From: Methanolobus sp. ZRKC5
Lineage (GTDB): Archaea; Halobacteriota; Methanosarcinia; Methanosarcinales; Methanosarcinaceae
Reading direction: 5' to 3'
Length of the DNA: 64,000 nucleotides
Assembly (NCBI RefSeq): GCF_038446525.1
Contig: NZ_CP151792.1
Span: forward strand, 434,001-498,000
Positions 19,026 through 32,547 of the stretch are shown here, in pieces (the first letter of the stretch is position 1; each line of letters opens with the position of its first letter). The notes below the pieces were generated by a model. That model was not told the DNA's origin, ran no database searches, and saw nothing but the letters and a program-made list of their open reading frames with translations. The position numbers and the translations under genes are program-made.

Positions 19026-19610
19026 ATGAAAGTAGGCATCATAGGCGGAGCAACAGATAGTGGAAAGACAACAATGATCCTTGATCTCGCTAAATACCTG
19101 AATTCAAAGGGAGAGAAAATAGGAGTTATTGTACAGGAAACCGGGGAAGTGGACTATGATGAAAAAACGCTTGATGGACTGGGAATTAAGACAAAGGAAG
19201 TCAACAGTGTTTGTATCCCTTGCTCCCTTGATACGGACATCAGAAGTAACTTACTGATACTACAGGAAGAATTCAGTCCGGATACGATTTTCATTGAAAC
19301 TGAAGAAACTGTGCTTCCACATAAACTAAAAGCAGACATTGAAAGAATGGCACTTCCAAATACTGAACTGCTTCCAAGTATAGTGCTTATCAATTCAACT
19401 GAATTTGAAATAAAAACAGACCAACTTATAGAGTATTCAAAAAAACAGGTAGAAGGCGCAGAAATAGTATGCATCAATAAGATAGAACTTGATACAAAGG
19501 AACATATAACTGCTGTTAAGAAACTTGTACAAAAGCTGAATTCAACTGCAAAGATACTTAAAAGTCCAAAAGTCAGGGAAGACGCATTTATGGAAACGCT
19601 GCTAGCTTAA
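19026..19610 (+). CDS. CobW/HypB/UreG-like P-loop protein
   Basis: A compact 194-residue nucleotide-binding protein. The P-loop GGATDSGKTT is at residues 6-15. A CxxC pair in VCIPCSLDTDI near residue 62 occupies the place of the metal-binding cysteines in CobW-type metallochaperones, and VCINKIEL near residue 150 resembles the G4 NKxE/D motif. This suggests a GTPase that delivers a metal or activates a metalloenzyme. The client is not evident from the neighbours (histidine kinase before, metY after). Shorter than full CobW; no His-rich metal store. Confidence 0.75.
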   Translation: MKVGIIGGATDSGKTTMILDLAKYLNSKGEKIGVIVQETGEVDYDEKTLDGLGIKTKEVNSVCIPCSLDTDIRSNLLILQEEFSPDTIFIETEETVLPHKLKADIERMALPNTELLPSIVLINSTEFEIKTDQLIEYSKKQVEGAEIVCINKIELDTKEHITAVKKLVQKLNSTAKILKSPKVREDAFMETLLA

Positions 19611-19800
19611 TTCCTTTGCTTCATAAAAGAAAATTGTATCATACCATTATTTTAATTCATAGCTTCTGGCTGTTTTTATTCTTTATTCAATTTAGAAGCG
19701 TGGATTTTTTTATAAGGAGTACTAAAAAACAAAATCTAAACCACAAAACCCCCATTAAAATAACCAATGGTTATAATAAACGTACAGATTATGCAATGTT

Positions 19801-19845
19801 TTATATAAAACGACGACCATTAGCTAATATCACAACAAAGTTGTG
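19801..19845 (+). promoter_or_regulatory. metY promoter with inverted repeat at the predicted start site
   Basis: A TATA box TTATATAAAA lies at 19801-19810. A perfect inverted repeat CACAAC-AAA-GTTGTG occupies 19831-19845, where transcription would start (about 25 bases downstream). GAGG precedes the metY ATG. The repeat could be a repressor site for methionine-biosynthesis control or a hairpin at the 5' end of the mRNA. Confidence 0.5.
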
Positions 19846-19850
19846 CATGA

Positions 19851-22645
<2,795 letters not shown>

Positions 22646-22694
22646 TTTTCCATTCGACTTTTTTTTTAGTACTTCTGTTTTTTTACAGTTATGA

Positions 22695-22742
22695 GCAGTA
22701 CTCACAACCCTTTATATACAGCTGACGCTTTATTGCAGTACT
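22695..22742 (+). promoter_or_regulatory. Promoter with direct repeats before the HTH gene
   Basis: The 8-mer GCAGTACT occurs at 22695-22702 and again at 22735-22742, exactly 40 bases apart. It flanks a TATA box TTTATATACA (22711-22720) and covers the expected transcription start. AGTACT is itself a palindrome. This is a plausible binding site for the HTH protein encoded immediately downstream. GAGGT precedes the ATG. Confidence 0.45.
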
Positions 22743-22763
22743 GTTGAATTAGAGAGGTATTAT

Positions 22764-23126
22764 ATGGTTGATTTTGCCTGCAAAGAGTTTGAGATCGAAG
22801 CTGTCATCAAATGTGGCCTGAACCTTACAAAAGCCGAACTTCAGATATTGAAATATTTCCTTCAATATGGCCAGAACTGGCTTACAACAGAGAGCATAGC
22901 TGAAGAACTTGAACTTAATCTGTCAACTGTCCAGAGAAGTGTAAAGAAACTCTATGAAAGGAAGATACTCATTCGTTCCCAGAACAATATGGACGGCGGA
23001 GGTTACTTCTTTGTTTACAAGATACGCAGCAAGAAGGAGATCCATGAACTTATTATGGAGATTGTGAACAGCTGGGTCAAAAGAGTGGACAGCGAACTCC
23101 AGTCATGGGCGGATGAAAACCAGTGA
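22764..23126 (+). CDS. Winged-helix transcriptional regulator (TrmB-like)
   Basis: A 120-residue protein with one winged-helix domain: LTKAELQILKYFLQYGQ, then TTESIAEELELNLSTVQRSV as the recognition part and the wing GGGYFFVYKI. The last 30 residues form a helical dimerisation tail (IHELIMEIVNSWVKRVDSEL). It resembles the short TrmB/MarR-type regulators frequent in methanosarcinal genomes. It lies 70 bases before a membrane iron-sulfur protein gene and probably controls it and itself. Confidence 0.88.
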   Translation: MVDFACKEFEIEAVIKCGLNLTKAELQILKYFLQYGQNWLTTESIAEELELNLSTVQRSVKKLYERKILIRSQNNMDGGGYFFVYKIRSKKEIHELIMEIVNSWVKRVDSELQSWADENQ

Positions 23127-23196
23127 AACTAACAGGGTTTCACATACCAATTTCAACTAATCAAATTAAAAACATCATTTATAATGGGTGAAAAAA

Positions 23197-23811
23197 GTGC
23201 TAAAAATTACTCCACATCTTGGAATACTTGTCATTATCGTATCAATCGCAGGACTATGGTTCCCACTGCTCGGATATTTCCTGATGCTTGTATTTGCAAC
23301 ACTACTTGTCACAAGCTACTTCAGAGGAAGATGGTTCTGCGGAAATCTCTGTCCCAGAGGAAGTTTTAACGATTTCTGGGTTGGCAAAATAACACGCAAT
23401 AAAAAGATACCTGCAATTCTCAGAAGTTTCTGGATCAGGGTTCCATTATTCCTTATGATGATGGGATTCATGGGTTACAGACTGCTCAGCACACAGGGCC
23501 TTATCAATCAGATTGGCATGGTTTTCGTAATCATGTGCCTTGTTACAACAACTATTGCACTAATTGCCGGAACCACTGTCAGTCCACGTACCTGGTGTAC
23601 ATTCTGTCCAATGGGAACAGTCCAGAACTTCATCGGTGGTCACAAATACCAGTTGAAGCTCGATGAATCAAAGTGCATCAGCTGTAAGAAATGCGATAAG
23701 AGTTGCCCAATGCAGCTTGAAGTCCATAACAACAGTAAGAAACCGGACTGTATCAAGTGCGGAAGATGCATAACTGCATGTCCTACAAAGGCACTTTCAT
23801 TTGAAGCCTGA
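23197..23811 (+). CDS. Membrane 4Fe-4S ferredoxin-type protein
   Basis: About 204 residues. Four membrane segments are interrupted by two CxxxCP-type motifs on the cytoplasmic side (CGNLCPRGSFN and CTFCPMGT), as in NapH/CcoG/NosR proteins. A C-terminal domain has two 4Fe-4S motifs (CISCKKCDKSCP and CIKCGRCITACP). It should move electrons to or from a membrane partner. GTG 23197 is chosen because GGGTGA lies 6 bases before it; GTG 23188 is the alternative. The paired HTH gene suggests redox-related control. Confidence 0.88.
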   Translation: MLKITPHLGILVIIVSIAGLWFPLLGYFLMLVFATLLVTSYFRGRWFCGNLCPRGSFNDFWVGKITRNKKIPAILRSFWIRVPLFLMMMGFMGYRLLSTQGLINQIGMVFVIMCLVTTTIALIAGTTVSPRTWCTFCPMGTVQNFIGGHKYQLKLDESKCISCKKCDKSCPMQLEVHNNSKKPDCIKCGRCITACPTKALSFEA

Positions 23812-23845
23812 ACTTGAGGTTCAGGCACTATTTTCTATTTTTCAT
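23806..23845 (+). terminator. Terminator hairpin overlapping the ferredoxin-type gene's stop
   Basis: GCCTGAAC (23806-23813) pairs perfectly with GTTCAGGC (23819-23826) over a 5-base loop; a T-rich stretch follows. The stop TGA is inside the stem. Confidence 0.75.
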
Positions 23846-23913
23846 TTTTAGCAAACATCTCTGCAGAATCCTTCTAATTGAAACTTTGAACTCAGCATTT
23901 TTCAATAACTGAA

Positions 23914-23984
23914 CTATTTAAATAGTCCTCAGAATGGAAGCGAAGGTACGTGCCGCCTACGGCGGATGTTTGCACTGTTTTTTT
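23914..23984 (+). ncRNA. Candidate small RNA with GC-rich hairpin
   Basis: In the 413-base gap 23812-24224, a TATA-like palindrome CTATTTAAATAG (23914-23925) is followed about 25-30 bases later by a GC-rich segment. CCGCC-TAC-GGCGG (23953-23965) forms a tight hairpin, enclosed by GTGC (23950-23953) and GCAC (23972-23975), and the segment ends in a run of seven T (23978-23984). GC-rich structure in an AT-rich genome, with its own promoter and T-run, fits a small RNA of roughly 40 bases. A repeat-type element is the alternative. Confidence 0.35.
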
Positions 23985-24100
23985 GTCAATGACCTTTTGT
24001 AGAACTATCAGAAACACAAGACAAGGGAACAACAAACTTTATTGATCAGAAGTCATGAATAGCTAAGAACATCCCGGAGGGCTCCGGCGAAGCCGGCACG
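23949..24100. repeat. Inverted pair of REP-like hairpin elements
   Basis: The 18-mer at 23949-23966 matches the reverse complement of 24083-24100 at 15 of 18 positions. Two of the three differences exchange both sides of the same stem pair (CCGCC/GGCGG against CCGGC/GCCGG), and the third is in the loop, so both copies keep a 5-bp hairpin. A further hairpin CCGGAG/CTCCGG lies at 24074-24087. This layout resembles paired REP elements of bacteria. Confidence 0.45.
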
Positions 24101-24224
24101 GTCCGAAAAGATAAAAAGAATAAAGTGCTAAACTTTTTTCCTTCATACCGATAATTAAAAGCCGTGATGTTTCTCATGAAATTGACAATCTGCAACCGTT
24201 TTTCCAGTTAATCATTCTGTCCAC

Positions 24225-24752
24225 TCATCCCAATTCAGAACTGTCCTTACAGATACAGAACTCACAGAATGAGATATTGGTCTCTGCTTGCTTATCCTTG
24301 ACCGGACAATAACAATCCAGTTCTTTCTGAGTTATCTTCGCGCCTCCCGGGAAAAGCATTCCTACAGGATGCAGTGGCTCTTTCACTATGAAGACCAGAT
24401 ATGCAAGCACAAGACTGGTGAGTCTTGTTAAAGCCTCTCTTTTTTTGTCTGGAGAAACGTTTTTGTCCTTTATGCTATCCAGAAGAGAACTGTAGTCCAT
24501 TGCATCAATTTCTTCTTCAGTCTGAATCTGCTCATGTCTTTTCAATCTGAGAAAACTCTCGTAAAGGAAAATGAAATAATCAGATGAATAGATCGTCTTG
24601 TAAGGTTCAGGAATGTTCTCTGCAGCTTCCATTATGGCAGCCCGTGCAAGGCTCAGGTCATCGTTGGAGATGTATCTGGCTTTTTTTTGGAGTTCAGTGA
24701 ATAAGTCTGATCTGTTCATCCTGTTCAGGACTAATCTTGGGTGAAAGTACAT
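24225..24752 (-). CDS. DUF2115 (UPF0305) family protein
   Basis: A 175-residue protein of a family largely restricted to methanogens and of unknown function. The helical first part (LARAAIMEAAENIPEPYKTIY, YFIFLYESFLRL) is followed by the family hallmark HPVGMLFPGGAKI and a C-terminal cysteine set: DCYCPVKDKQ and FCEFCIC, which could bind zinc or an iron-sulfur cluster. The alternative start at Met 12 (24719) cannot be excluded; neither has a clear ribosome-binding site. Confidence 0.85.
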   Translation of the reverse strand: MYFHPRLVLNRMNRSDLFTELQKKARYISNDDLSLARAAIMEAAENIPEPYKTIYSSDYFIFLYESFLRLKRHEQIQTEEEIDAMDYSSLLDSIKDKNVSPDKKREALTRLTSLVLAYLVFIVKEPLHPVGMLFPGGAKITQKELDCYCPVKDKQAETNISFCEFCICKDSSELG

Positions 24753-24887
24753 AAGTGTTTTTTCAACAAAGGACTGGAAAATCGCCAGATTCCTTTTTGT
24801 TCATTGAAAGCAATAACTCCCAATTAAGCATTTAATCCATTAGATACAATGCATATTTGGGGCAGAATATTAAAAGGGGAGTTTAAT

Positions 24888-25985
24888 ATGAGAACACAGT
24901 TTAGGATTTTATTAGAACTACTTGTAATTTTCTTTGTGCTTAGTTATCCTGCATCAGCTTTCACTACCATTGAAGGTGGGGATACAATAATCATAGACGA
25001 TATTATAGAAGATGATGTGGTAGTGGCTGGCAATAATATCATCATCAGGGGAACAGTTATCGGAGACGTTATAGCTGCCGGTGGACAGGTAGATGTCCAG
25101 GGAAATATAACACAGGATCTGATAGTTGCTGCCGGGGACGTTACAATAACAGGTAACGTTGGTGATGATGTCAGGGTTGCAGCCGGGACACTGACAATCG
25201 ATGGAACCGTTCAGGATGACCTAATATCGCTTTCAGGTGACACAAAAATATCCAATACCGGCTCCATTGGTGGTGACCTCACATCTGCAACAGGTCAGCT
25301 AAGCCTGCTCGGAGATGTGGAGGGAAATGTCACAGGTTCAGGTGGTGAAGTTACACTCGGTGGTGCAGTTGGTGGAAATGTTGACCTGAGTACAGGACAG
25401 CTTGTAATACTGCCAGATGCATACATCACTGGCGATCTTAAATACCGAAGCCCTCAAAGTGCAGATGTTCCTGCAGGAACAGTAGGAAAAGAGACTGACT
25501 TCCTTCTAGAAGAATATGAGGAAAAGGACGATGGCAAATTTTCCATTATTTCATGGTTCATAGGATATCTTTCACTTGTGCTGATAGGTCTTCTGGGAAT
25601 AGCGATCTGGCCGGAACAGATAAAGAATATAGTTTCAAAGACTCCTGAAGTACCAGGAAAAACATTTCTCATCGGTCTTGCAATATTTATAGCAGCCATG
25701 ATACTTACGCTCATGCTACTTATCACAGTGATAGGCATACCTCTTGGATTGATACTCATGGCATTGATATTTGCAGGTCTCTACATTGCAAGGATATTCA
25801 CTGGTATATGGCTTGGAAAGTATTTGCTCATGAAAATGGATAAAGAATCAAAACCATGGATCGAGCTGGCACTGGGAATGTTTGTCCTGCTTCTGGTGAG
25901 TGAGATTCCTGTCATAGGAGCCCTTGTCTATATAGCTGCCACTTGCATACCTGTTGGGAATATATATTATGCAGCGAGAAAATAA
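24888..25985 (+). CDS. Exported bactofilin-like beta-helix membrane protein
   Basis: About 365 residues from ATG 24888, chosen because GGGGAG lies 7 bases before it. A signal peptide (LLELLVIFFVLSYPASA) leads to about 150 residues of regular short repeats (GNIIIRGTVIGDVIAAGG, GDVTITGNVGDDVRVAAG), which look like a right-handed beta-helix of bactofilin type. A C-terminal block of four membrane segments follows (SWFIGYLSLVLIGLLGIA, IGLAIFIAAMILTLMLL and two more). It probably forms a scaffold on the outer face of the membrane. Single gene with its own terminator. Confidence 0.85.
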   Translation: MRTQFRILLELLVIFFVLSYPASAFTTIEGGDTIIIDDIIEDDVVVAGNNIIIRGTVIGDVIAAGGQVDVQGNITQDLIVAAGDVTITGNVGDDVRVAAGTLTIDGTVQDDLISLSGDTKISNTGSIGGDLTSATGQLSLLGDVEGNVTGSGGEVTLGGAVGGNVDLSTGQLVILPDAYITGDLKYRSPQSADVPAGTVGKETDFLLEEYEEKDDGKFSIISWFIGYLSLVLIGLLGIAIWPEQIKNIVSKTPEVPGKTFLIGLAIFIAAMILTLMLLITVIGIPLGLILMALIFAGLYIARIFTGIWLGKYLLMKMDKESKPWIELALGMFVLLLVSEIPVIGALVYIAATCIPVGNIYYAARK

Positions 25986-25986
25986 T

Positions 25987-26016
25987 AAAGGACGTAACTG
26001 TCCTTTTAATTTTTTA
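25987..26016 (+). terminator. Terminator after the bactofilin-like gene
   Basis: AAAGGAC (25987-25993) and GTCCTTT (26000-26006) pair over a 6-base loop, followed by AATTTTTT. It starts two bases after the stop codon. Confidence 0.8.
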
Positions 26017-26172
26017 CTGATTTTGCACTCTCATAATAGAATAATATTTAATTCAACGTTATCTTTGCTTTTAATAATTAAACAACTTTTTTTAAAAATA
26101 GTTTAGCATCAAATATGGATATTTTTACCTGCAAAAGACTGCAAAAGTTTTATTCTTCCACTTTTTTAAAGA

Positions 26173-26183
26173 AATTTATATAA
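26173..26183 (+). promoter_or_regulatory. TATA box far upstream of gyrB
   Basis: AATTTATATAAA is a good archaeal TATA element. Transcription would start near 26201-26208, about 160 bases before the gyrB ATG, leaving a long leader in the 383-base gap between the bactofilin-like gene and gyrB. A nearer promoter cannot be excluded. Confidence 0.5.
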
Positions 26184-26200
26184 ACATTTAATAAGCATGA

Positions 26201-26317
26201 ATGCGTAATGAAGAGCCAGATGTTCTAGACCAAAATAAGAACCAAGAGATTCAAAATAATTATTTCTTAGACTATATTTTTGAGGGACGACTAAGTATAC
26301 ATTTTAGACATATTTGA
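26201..26317 (+). CDS. Possible 38-residue leader ORF before gyrB
   Basis: An open frame of 38 codons starts at ATG 26201, almost exactly where the TATA box at 26173-26183 predicts the transcription start, so it could be read as a leaderless ORF. The product is charged (RNEEPDVLDQNKNQE) with an aromatic second half. No homologue is known to me, and chance is quite possible in an AT-rich leader. Confidence 0.22.
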   Translation: MRNEEPDVLDQNKNQEIQNNYFLDYIFEGRLSIHFRHI

Positions 26318-26368
26318 TTAGACTTTATTTATGTGGTAATTATGAATTTTTCACGGAGCGGTATTTAA

Positions 26369-28273
<1,905 letters not shown>

Positions 28274-28284
28274 GGTGAGAAAAA

Positions 28285-30798
28285 ATGGCAGATAATATTG
28301 ATAATGAAAATGTTCAGGATAACGATTCATCAAATACATCCGAAGATGAGATTCCTTTTGACATCCAGCTTACGGATACAGGTGAAAAGATAGTCCCTAT
28401 TCTCATTGAAGATGAAATGAAAAAGTCATTCATGGACTATGCGATGAGTGTAATCGTGAGTCGTGCATTACCTGATGCAAGGGACGGCCTGAAGCCTGTT
28501 CACCGCAGGATACTCTATGCAATGAAAGAGGCAGGCATCACTTATGACAAAGCCTACAAGAAGTCAGCCCGTGTAGTGGGAGACGTTCTTGGTAAGTACC
28601 ACCCACATGGTGATACTGCGGTTTATGACTCTCTTGTCAGAATGGTTCAGGAATTCTCTTTGAGATATCCATTCATAGACGGACAGGGTAACTTCGGTTC
28701 AATTGATGGTGACTCCGCTGCAGCCATGCGTTACACTGAAGTTCGCATGGACAAGATATGCGATGAGATGCTTTTGGATATCGATAAAGAGACAATTTCC
28801 ACACGCCCCAACTATGATGGTTCCCTTCAGGAACCCGTCGTACTTCCGGCAAAACTTCCAAATCTCCTCATCAATGGTTCCACAGGTATTGCTGTGGGTA
28901 TGGCCACCAATATGGCACCTCACAATCTTACTGAGGTTATCAATGCAACTTTAATGCTTATTGATGATTCCGAAGTGACAATTCCTCAATTGATGACAGC
29001 GGTCAAAGGACCTGATTTCCCTACCGCCGGTATCATACTTGGCACTCAGGGAATAAAGTCAGCCTATGAAACTGGTCGTGGAAAAGTAAGGATCAGAGCT
29101 GTTGCTGAAATAGATGAGATGAAAAAGGACAAGTACCGTATAATTGTCACAGAACTCCCTTACCAGGTTAACAAGGCAAAACTCATTGAGGATATAGCGT
29201 CCCTCGTCAGGGAAAAGAGAGTCATTGGTGTAACAGACCTGCGTGATGAATCTGATCGTGAGGGAATACGTGTTGTTGTGGAACTGAGCCGTGGTACCAA
29301 TGCAAACATAGTACTGAACCAGCTCTACAAGCACACCCAGATGCAGACAACCTTTGGTATAATCAATCTTGCACTTGTGGATAATGTGCCTCGGGAGCTT
29401 AACTTAAAAGAAATACTGAAAATATATCTGGAACACCGCATTGATGTTATCCAGAGGCGCACGCAGTTCCTACTGAAAAAAGCAGAAGACAGGGCCCATA
29501 TACTGAAAGGCTTGAAGATTGCTCTGGACCACCTGGATGAGGTCATATCACTCATACGCTCTTCCAAAGCGGTGGAAGATGCAAGGGCAGGACTCATTTC
29601 CAGGTTTGGGCTTGATGAACTACAGGCAAAGGCTATTCTGGATATGCGCCTGCAGAAGCTCACTGGTCTTGAAAGGCAAAAGATTGATGATGAGTATAAT
29701 GAACTTATCAAGCGCATTGCTGAATTGAAAAATATCATTGAAAGCGATGAAAAGAAATATGGTATGATCAGGGAAGAACTGGAAGATCTGAAGGAACGCT
29801 TTGGGGATGAACGCAGAACCGCTATCATAGCCTCTGAAGAGGAACTGGAAAATGAAGATCTGATTCCTGTAGAGGATATGGTAGTGACCATTACTAATAG
29901 CGGTTACATCAAGAGACTTCCTGTGGATACATATTCCCAACAGCACAGAGGCGGAAAAGGCGTGATCGGCATGGACACCAAAGATGAAGATTTCGTGGTT
30001 GACATCTTCGTTGCCTCAACGCATGATTATATCATGTTCTTCACAAATCGAGGACGTGTACACTGGCGTAAGGTGTATGAAATACCAGAGGGCAGCAGAC
30101 AGGCTCGTGGTAAGGCCATTGTTAACCTGCTCGAACTTGGCGACGGTGAACTGGTAACAGCCATGATACCTGTAAGCGAGTTCAAAGAGGATGAATACCT
30201 CTTTATGGCTACGCGCATGGGTACGGTCAAGAAGAGCCAGTTATCCGATTTCAGCAATCCACGCAAAAAGGGTATAATTGCCATAAGCCTTCTTGATGAT
30301 GATGAACTTGTAAATGTGGCCCTCACTGACGGTTTCAGAGATATGGTCATGGTTTCAAGACACGGAAAAGCAATACGATTCGCCGAGGATGAAGTACGTG
30401 TAATGGGTCGCAGTGCCAGAGGTGTCCGGGGAATGAACCTGGAAGCCGGTGATATGGTAGTTAGCCTTGATATTGTGGATGAAAGCGCTTCGCTTCTCAC
30501 AGTAACCGAGAATGGTTTTGGTAAGAGAACGGAATTCGGAGAATACAGATCAATGCACAGGGGCGGCCGTGGTGTTATAACCATTGTTACAAGTCTGCGC
30601 AACGGACCGGTCATCAATGTCAAAGCAGTCCACGAAGATGACGACATAATTCTGACGAGTTCCGAAGGCATCATCATTCGCATTCCGGTGAAGGATGTTC
30701 GTGTCCAGGGAAGGAACACACAAGGAGTTAAGATAATGAATGTTCGAGCCAGCGACACAGTCGTTGGTGTAGCGAGATTAAAAGCTGAAGAAGACTAG
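28285..30798 (+). CDS. gyrA: DNA gyrase subunit A
   Basis: An 837-residue gyrase A subunit. The winged-helix breakage-reunion domain carries the catalytic Tyr in [10 protein letters not shown]. The coiled-coil arm is followed by the six-bladed C-terminal DNA-wrapping domain starting with the gyrase box variant QHRGGKG (usual QRRGGKG), which supports true gyrase rather than topoisomerase IV. An acidic N-terminal extension of about 35 residues precedes the core. A strong GAGGTGA site precedes the ATG. The stop codon is part of a nested hairpin. Confidence 0.97.
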   Translation: MADNIDNENVQDNDSSNTSEDEIPFDIQLTDTGEKIVPILIEDEMKKSFMDYAMSVIVSRALPDARDGLKPVHRRILYAMKEAGITYDKAYKKSARVVGDVLGKYHPHGDTAVYDSLVRMVQEFSLRYPFIDGQGNFGSIDGDSAAAMRYTEVRMDKICDEMLLDIDKETISTRPNYDGSLQEPVVLPAKLPNLLINGSTGIAVGMATNMAPHNLTEVINATLMLIDDSEVTIPQLMTAVKGPDFPTAGIILGTQGIKSAYETGRGKVRIRAVAEIDEMKKDKYRIIVTELPYQVNKAKLIEDIASLVREKRVIGVTDLRDESDREGIRVVVELSRGTNANIVLNQLYKHTQMQTTFGIINLALVDNVPRELNLKEILKIYLEHRIDVIQRRTQFLLKKAEDRAHILKGLKIALDHLDEVISLIRSSKAVEDARAGLISRFGLDELQAKAILDMRLQKLTGLERQKIDDEYNELIKRIAELKNIIESDEKKYGMIREELEDLKERFGDERRTAIIASEEELENEDLIPVEDMVVTITNSGYIKRLPVDTYSQQHRGGKGVIGMDTKDEDFVVDIFVASTHDYIMFFTNRGRVHWRKVYEIPEGSRQARGKAIVNLLELGDGELVTAMIPVSEFKEDEYLFMATRMGTVKKSQLSDFSNPRKKGIIAISLLDDDELVNVALTDGFRDMVMVSRHGKAIRFAEDEVRVMGRSARGVRGMNLEAGDMVVSLDIVDESASLLTVTENGFGKRTEFGEYRSMHRGGRGVITIVTSLRNGPVINVKAVHEDDDIILTSSEGIIIRIPVKDVRVQGRNTQGVKIMNVRASDTVVGVARLKAEED

Positions 30799-30831
30799 AT
30801 GTAAATGCTTTTAAGCATTAACTTTATCTAG
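30795..30831 (+). other. Nested hairpin at the gyrA 3' end
   Basis: An outer stem CTAGAT (30795-30800) with ATCTAG (30826-30831) encloses an inner 7-bp stem AATGCTT/AAGCATT (30804-30819). The gyrA stop codon is in the outer stem. No strong T-run follows, so it may be a partial terminator, an mRNA-end stabiliser or a processing site before pdxS. Confidence 0.5.
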
Positions 30832-30882
30832 TAATCTGAGTAGCTAGGCATAAAAATTCGTAAACTTAATCAGGATGATATT

Positions 30883-31779
30883 ATGGAACTTGAAAAATTA
30901 AGACACGGTACAGAGCTTATTAAACGCGGCTTTGCAAAGATGCAGAAAGGCGGTGTGATAATGGATGTCACAAACCCTGAGCAGGCAAAGATAGCAGAAG
31001 AGGCTGGAGCTGTTGCTGTTATGGCACTTCAGACTGTGCCTGCAGATATCAGAAAGGAAGGCGGAGTTGCCAGAATGGCAGATCCTCAGATAGTTGCAGA
31101 CATAATTTCTACTGTAACTATTCCTGTTATGGGAAAGGCACGTATCGGTCACTTTGTAGAAGCTGAAATATTAGAGGCTCTTGGTGTCGACATGGTTGAT
31201 GAGTCCGAAGTACTCACACCTGCTGACAATAGCTATCACATTGACAAGACCCAGTTCACTGTGCCATTTGTTTGTGGTGCAAGAAACCTTGGTGAGGCAC
31301 TTCGCAGAATTAACGAAGGCGCTGCAATGATACGCACAAAGGGCGAAGCTGGAACTGGTGATGTTAGTGAAGCCGTAAAGCACATGAAGCAGATACTTGG
31401 TGAGATTCGCATGTTAAAAGGCATGAGCAAGGAAGAACTCATTGCTGTTGCTCGCGATATTGAAGCTCCAATAGAACTTGTGATAGAAACAGCAGAAATG
31501 CAGCGTATTCCTGTTGTCAACTTTGCAGCAGGCGGTGTTGCAACACCAGCAGATGCAGCCCTTATGATGCGCATGGGTGCAGATGGTGTGTTTGTAGGCT
31601 CTGGAATCTTCAAGTCAGAGAGTCCTGAACTCATGGCAAAGGCTATTGTTGAGGCTGTTAACAACTACGACAATCCTGAAGTGCTTGCAAAGGTATCAAA
31701 GGGTATCGGAACCGGCATGAAAGGTATCAGTGTTGATTCCATTCCTGATGAAGATATTTTACAGAACCGTGGATGGTAA
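30883..31779 (+). CDS. pdxS: Pyridoxal 5'-phosphate synthase, PdxS subunit
   Basis: A 298-residue (beta/alpha)8 synthase subunit that assembles pyridoxal phosphate from ribose 5-phosphate, glyceraldehyde 3-phosphate and ammonia. Nearly invariant family segments are visible: [47 protein letters not shown]-type loop and [12 protein letters not shown]. It forms a dodecamer with PdxT, encoded 31 bases downstream. Confidence 0.98.
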   Translation: MELEKLRHGTELIKRGFAKMQKGGVIMDVTNPEQAKIAEEAGAVAVMALQTVPADIRKEGGVARMADPQIVADIISTVTIPVMGKARIGHFVEAEILEALGVDMVDESEVLTPADNSYHIDKTQFTVPFVCGARNLGEALRRINEGAAMIRTKGEAGTGDVSEAVKHMKQILGEIRMLKGMSKEELIAVARDIEAPIELVIETAEMQRIPVVNFAAGGVATPADAALMMRMGADGVFVGSGIFKSESPELMAKAIVEAVNNYDNPEVLAKVSKGIGTGMKGISVDSIPDEDILQNRGW

Positions 31780-31796
31780 TCCCATCCAACTTTTTT
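31771..31796 (+). terminator. Hairpin and T-run at the pdxS stop
   Basis: GGATGG (31771-31776) and CCATCC (31782-31787) pair around the stop codon TAA; six T follow at 31791-31796. It would attenuate rather than block pdxT expression, giving more synthase than glutaminase transcript. Confidence 0.65.
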
Positions 31797-31810
31797 AATA
31801 CGGGATTTTT

Positions 31811-32404
31811 ATGTTAATTGGTGTTATTGCTATTCAGGGAGATGTTTCTGAACACGTCGAGGCTCTTGAAAGAGCACTCATGCAGCGTGGTAAAGAAGCT
31901 GAAATCGTTAGCATTAAACACATGGGCACTGTTCCTGAATGTGATGCACTCATACTTCCAGGTGGAGAAAGCACGACCCTTGGAAAACTGCTGATACGAG
32001 AAGGTATCGCAGATGAGATACGAGATATGAAAGATGCCGGTAAACCCATAATGGGCACATGTGCAGGTCTCATCTTGCTTGCAACAGCAGGCGATGAACA
32101 AGTTGCAAAAACACATCAACATCTTCTTGGCCTCATGGATACAAAGGTCAACAGGAATGCTTTTGGAAGACAGCGCGATTCTTTTGAGATTGAGCTTGAA
32201 CTTCCATTTCTGAGTTCACCTTATAATGCCGTTTTTATTAGAGCACCTGGAATTGTAAAATCAGGAAATGATGTTAAAGTCCTGGCAAAGATCGATGATA
32301 TGATCGTTGCTGCCGAACAAGGAAACGTTCTGGCATTGGCATTCCATCCTGAACTTACACTTGATACGAGAGTTCACCAGTATTTCTTGGATAAACTATT
32401 CTAA
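31811..32404 (+). CDS. pdxT: Pyridoxal 5'-phosphate synthase glutaminase, PdxT
   Basis: A 197-residue class I glutaminase that supplies ammonia to PdxS. The motif LPGGESTTLGKL, the nucleophilic Cys in MGTCAGLILLA, the R-A-P segment FIRAPGI and the His-Glu pair in FHPELTLD form the complete triad. Normal family length. Confidence 0.97.
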   Translation: MLIGVIAIQGDVSEHVEALERALMQRGKEAEIVSIKHMGTVPECDALILPGGESTTLGKLLIREGIADEIRDMKDAGKPIMGTCAGLILLATAGDEQVAKTHQHLLGLMDTKVNRNAFGRQRDSFEIELELPFLSSPYNAVFIRAPGIVKSGNDVKVLAKIDDMIVAAEQGNVLALAFHPELTLDTRVHQYFLDKLF

Positions 32405-32547
32405 TCCTTTTTTTTATTTCACATTTTTATTTTTTCTTTGACATATAGTCTTTTTATCATTCAGGAATATCACTGATGAAAAAGTTTAAGCTGCATCAGC
32501 GTGTACACTAACTGTAATGTTAATTTTGATATGCAGAGGTGACATCA

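Noticed and set aside
29325-30758. Long minus-strand frames opposite gyrA
   Set aside because: Ser-rich shadow frames of a strongly coding gene; no starts with ribosome-binding sites.
28285-30798. gyrA as topoisomerase IV or topoisomerase VI subunit
   Set aside because: The C-terminal gyrase box and pairing with a bacterial-type gyrB identify gyrase; topoisomerase VI has a different fold.
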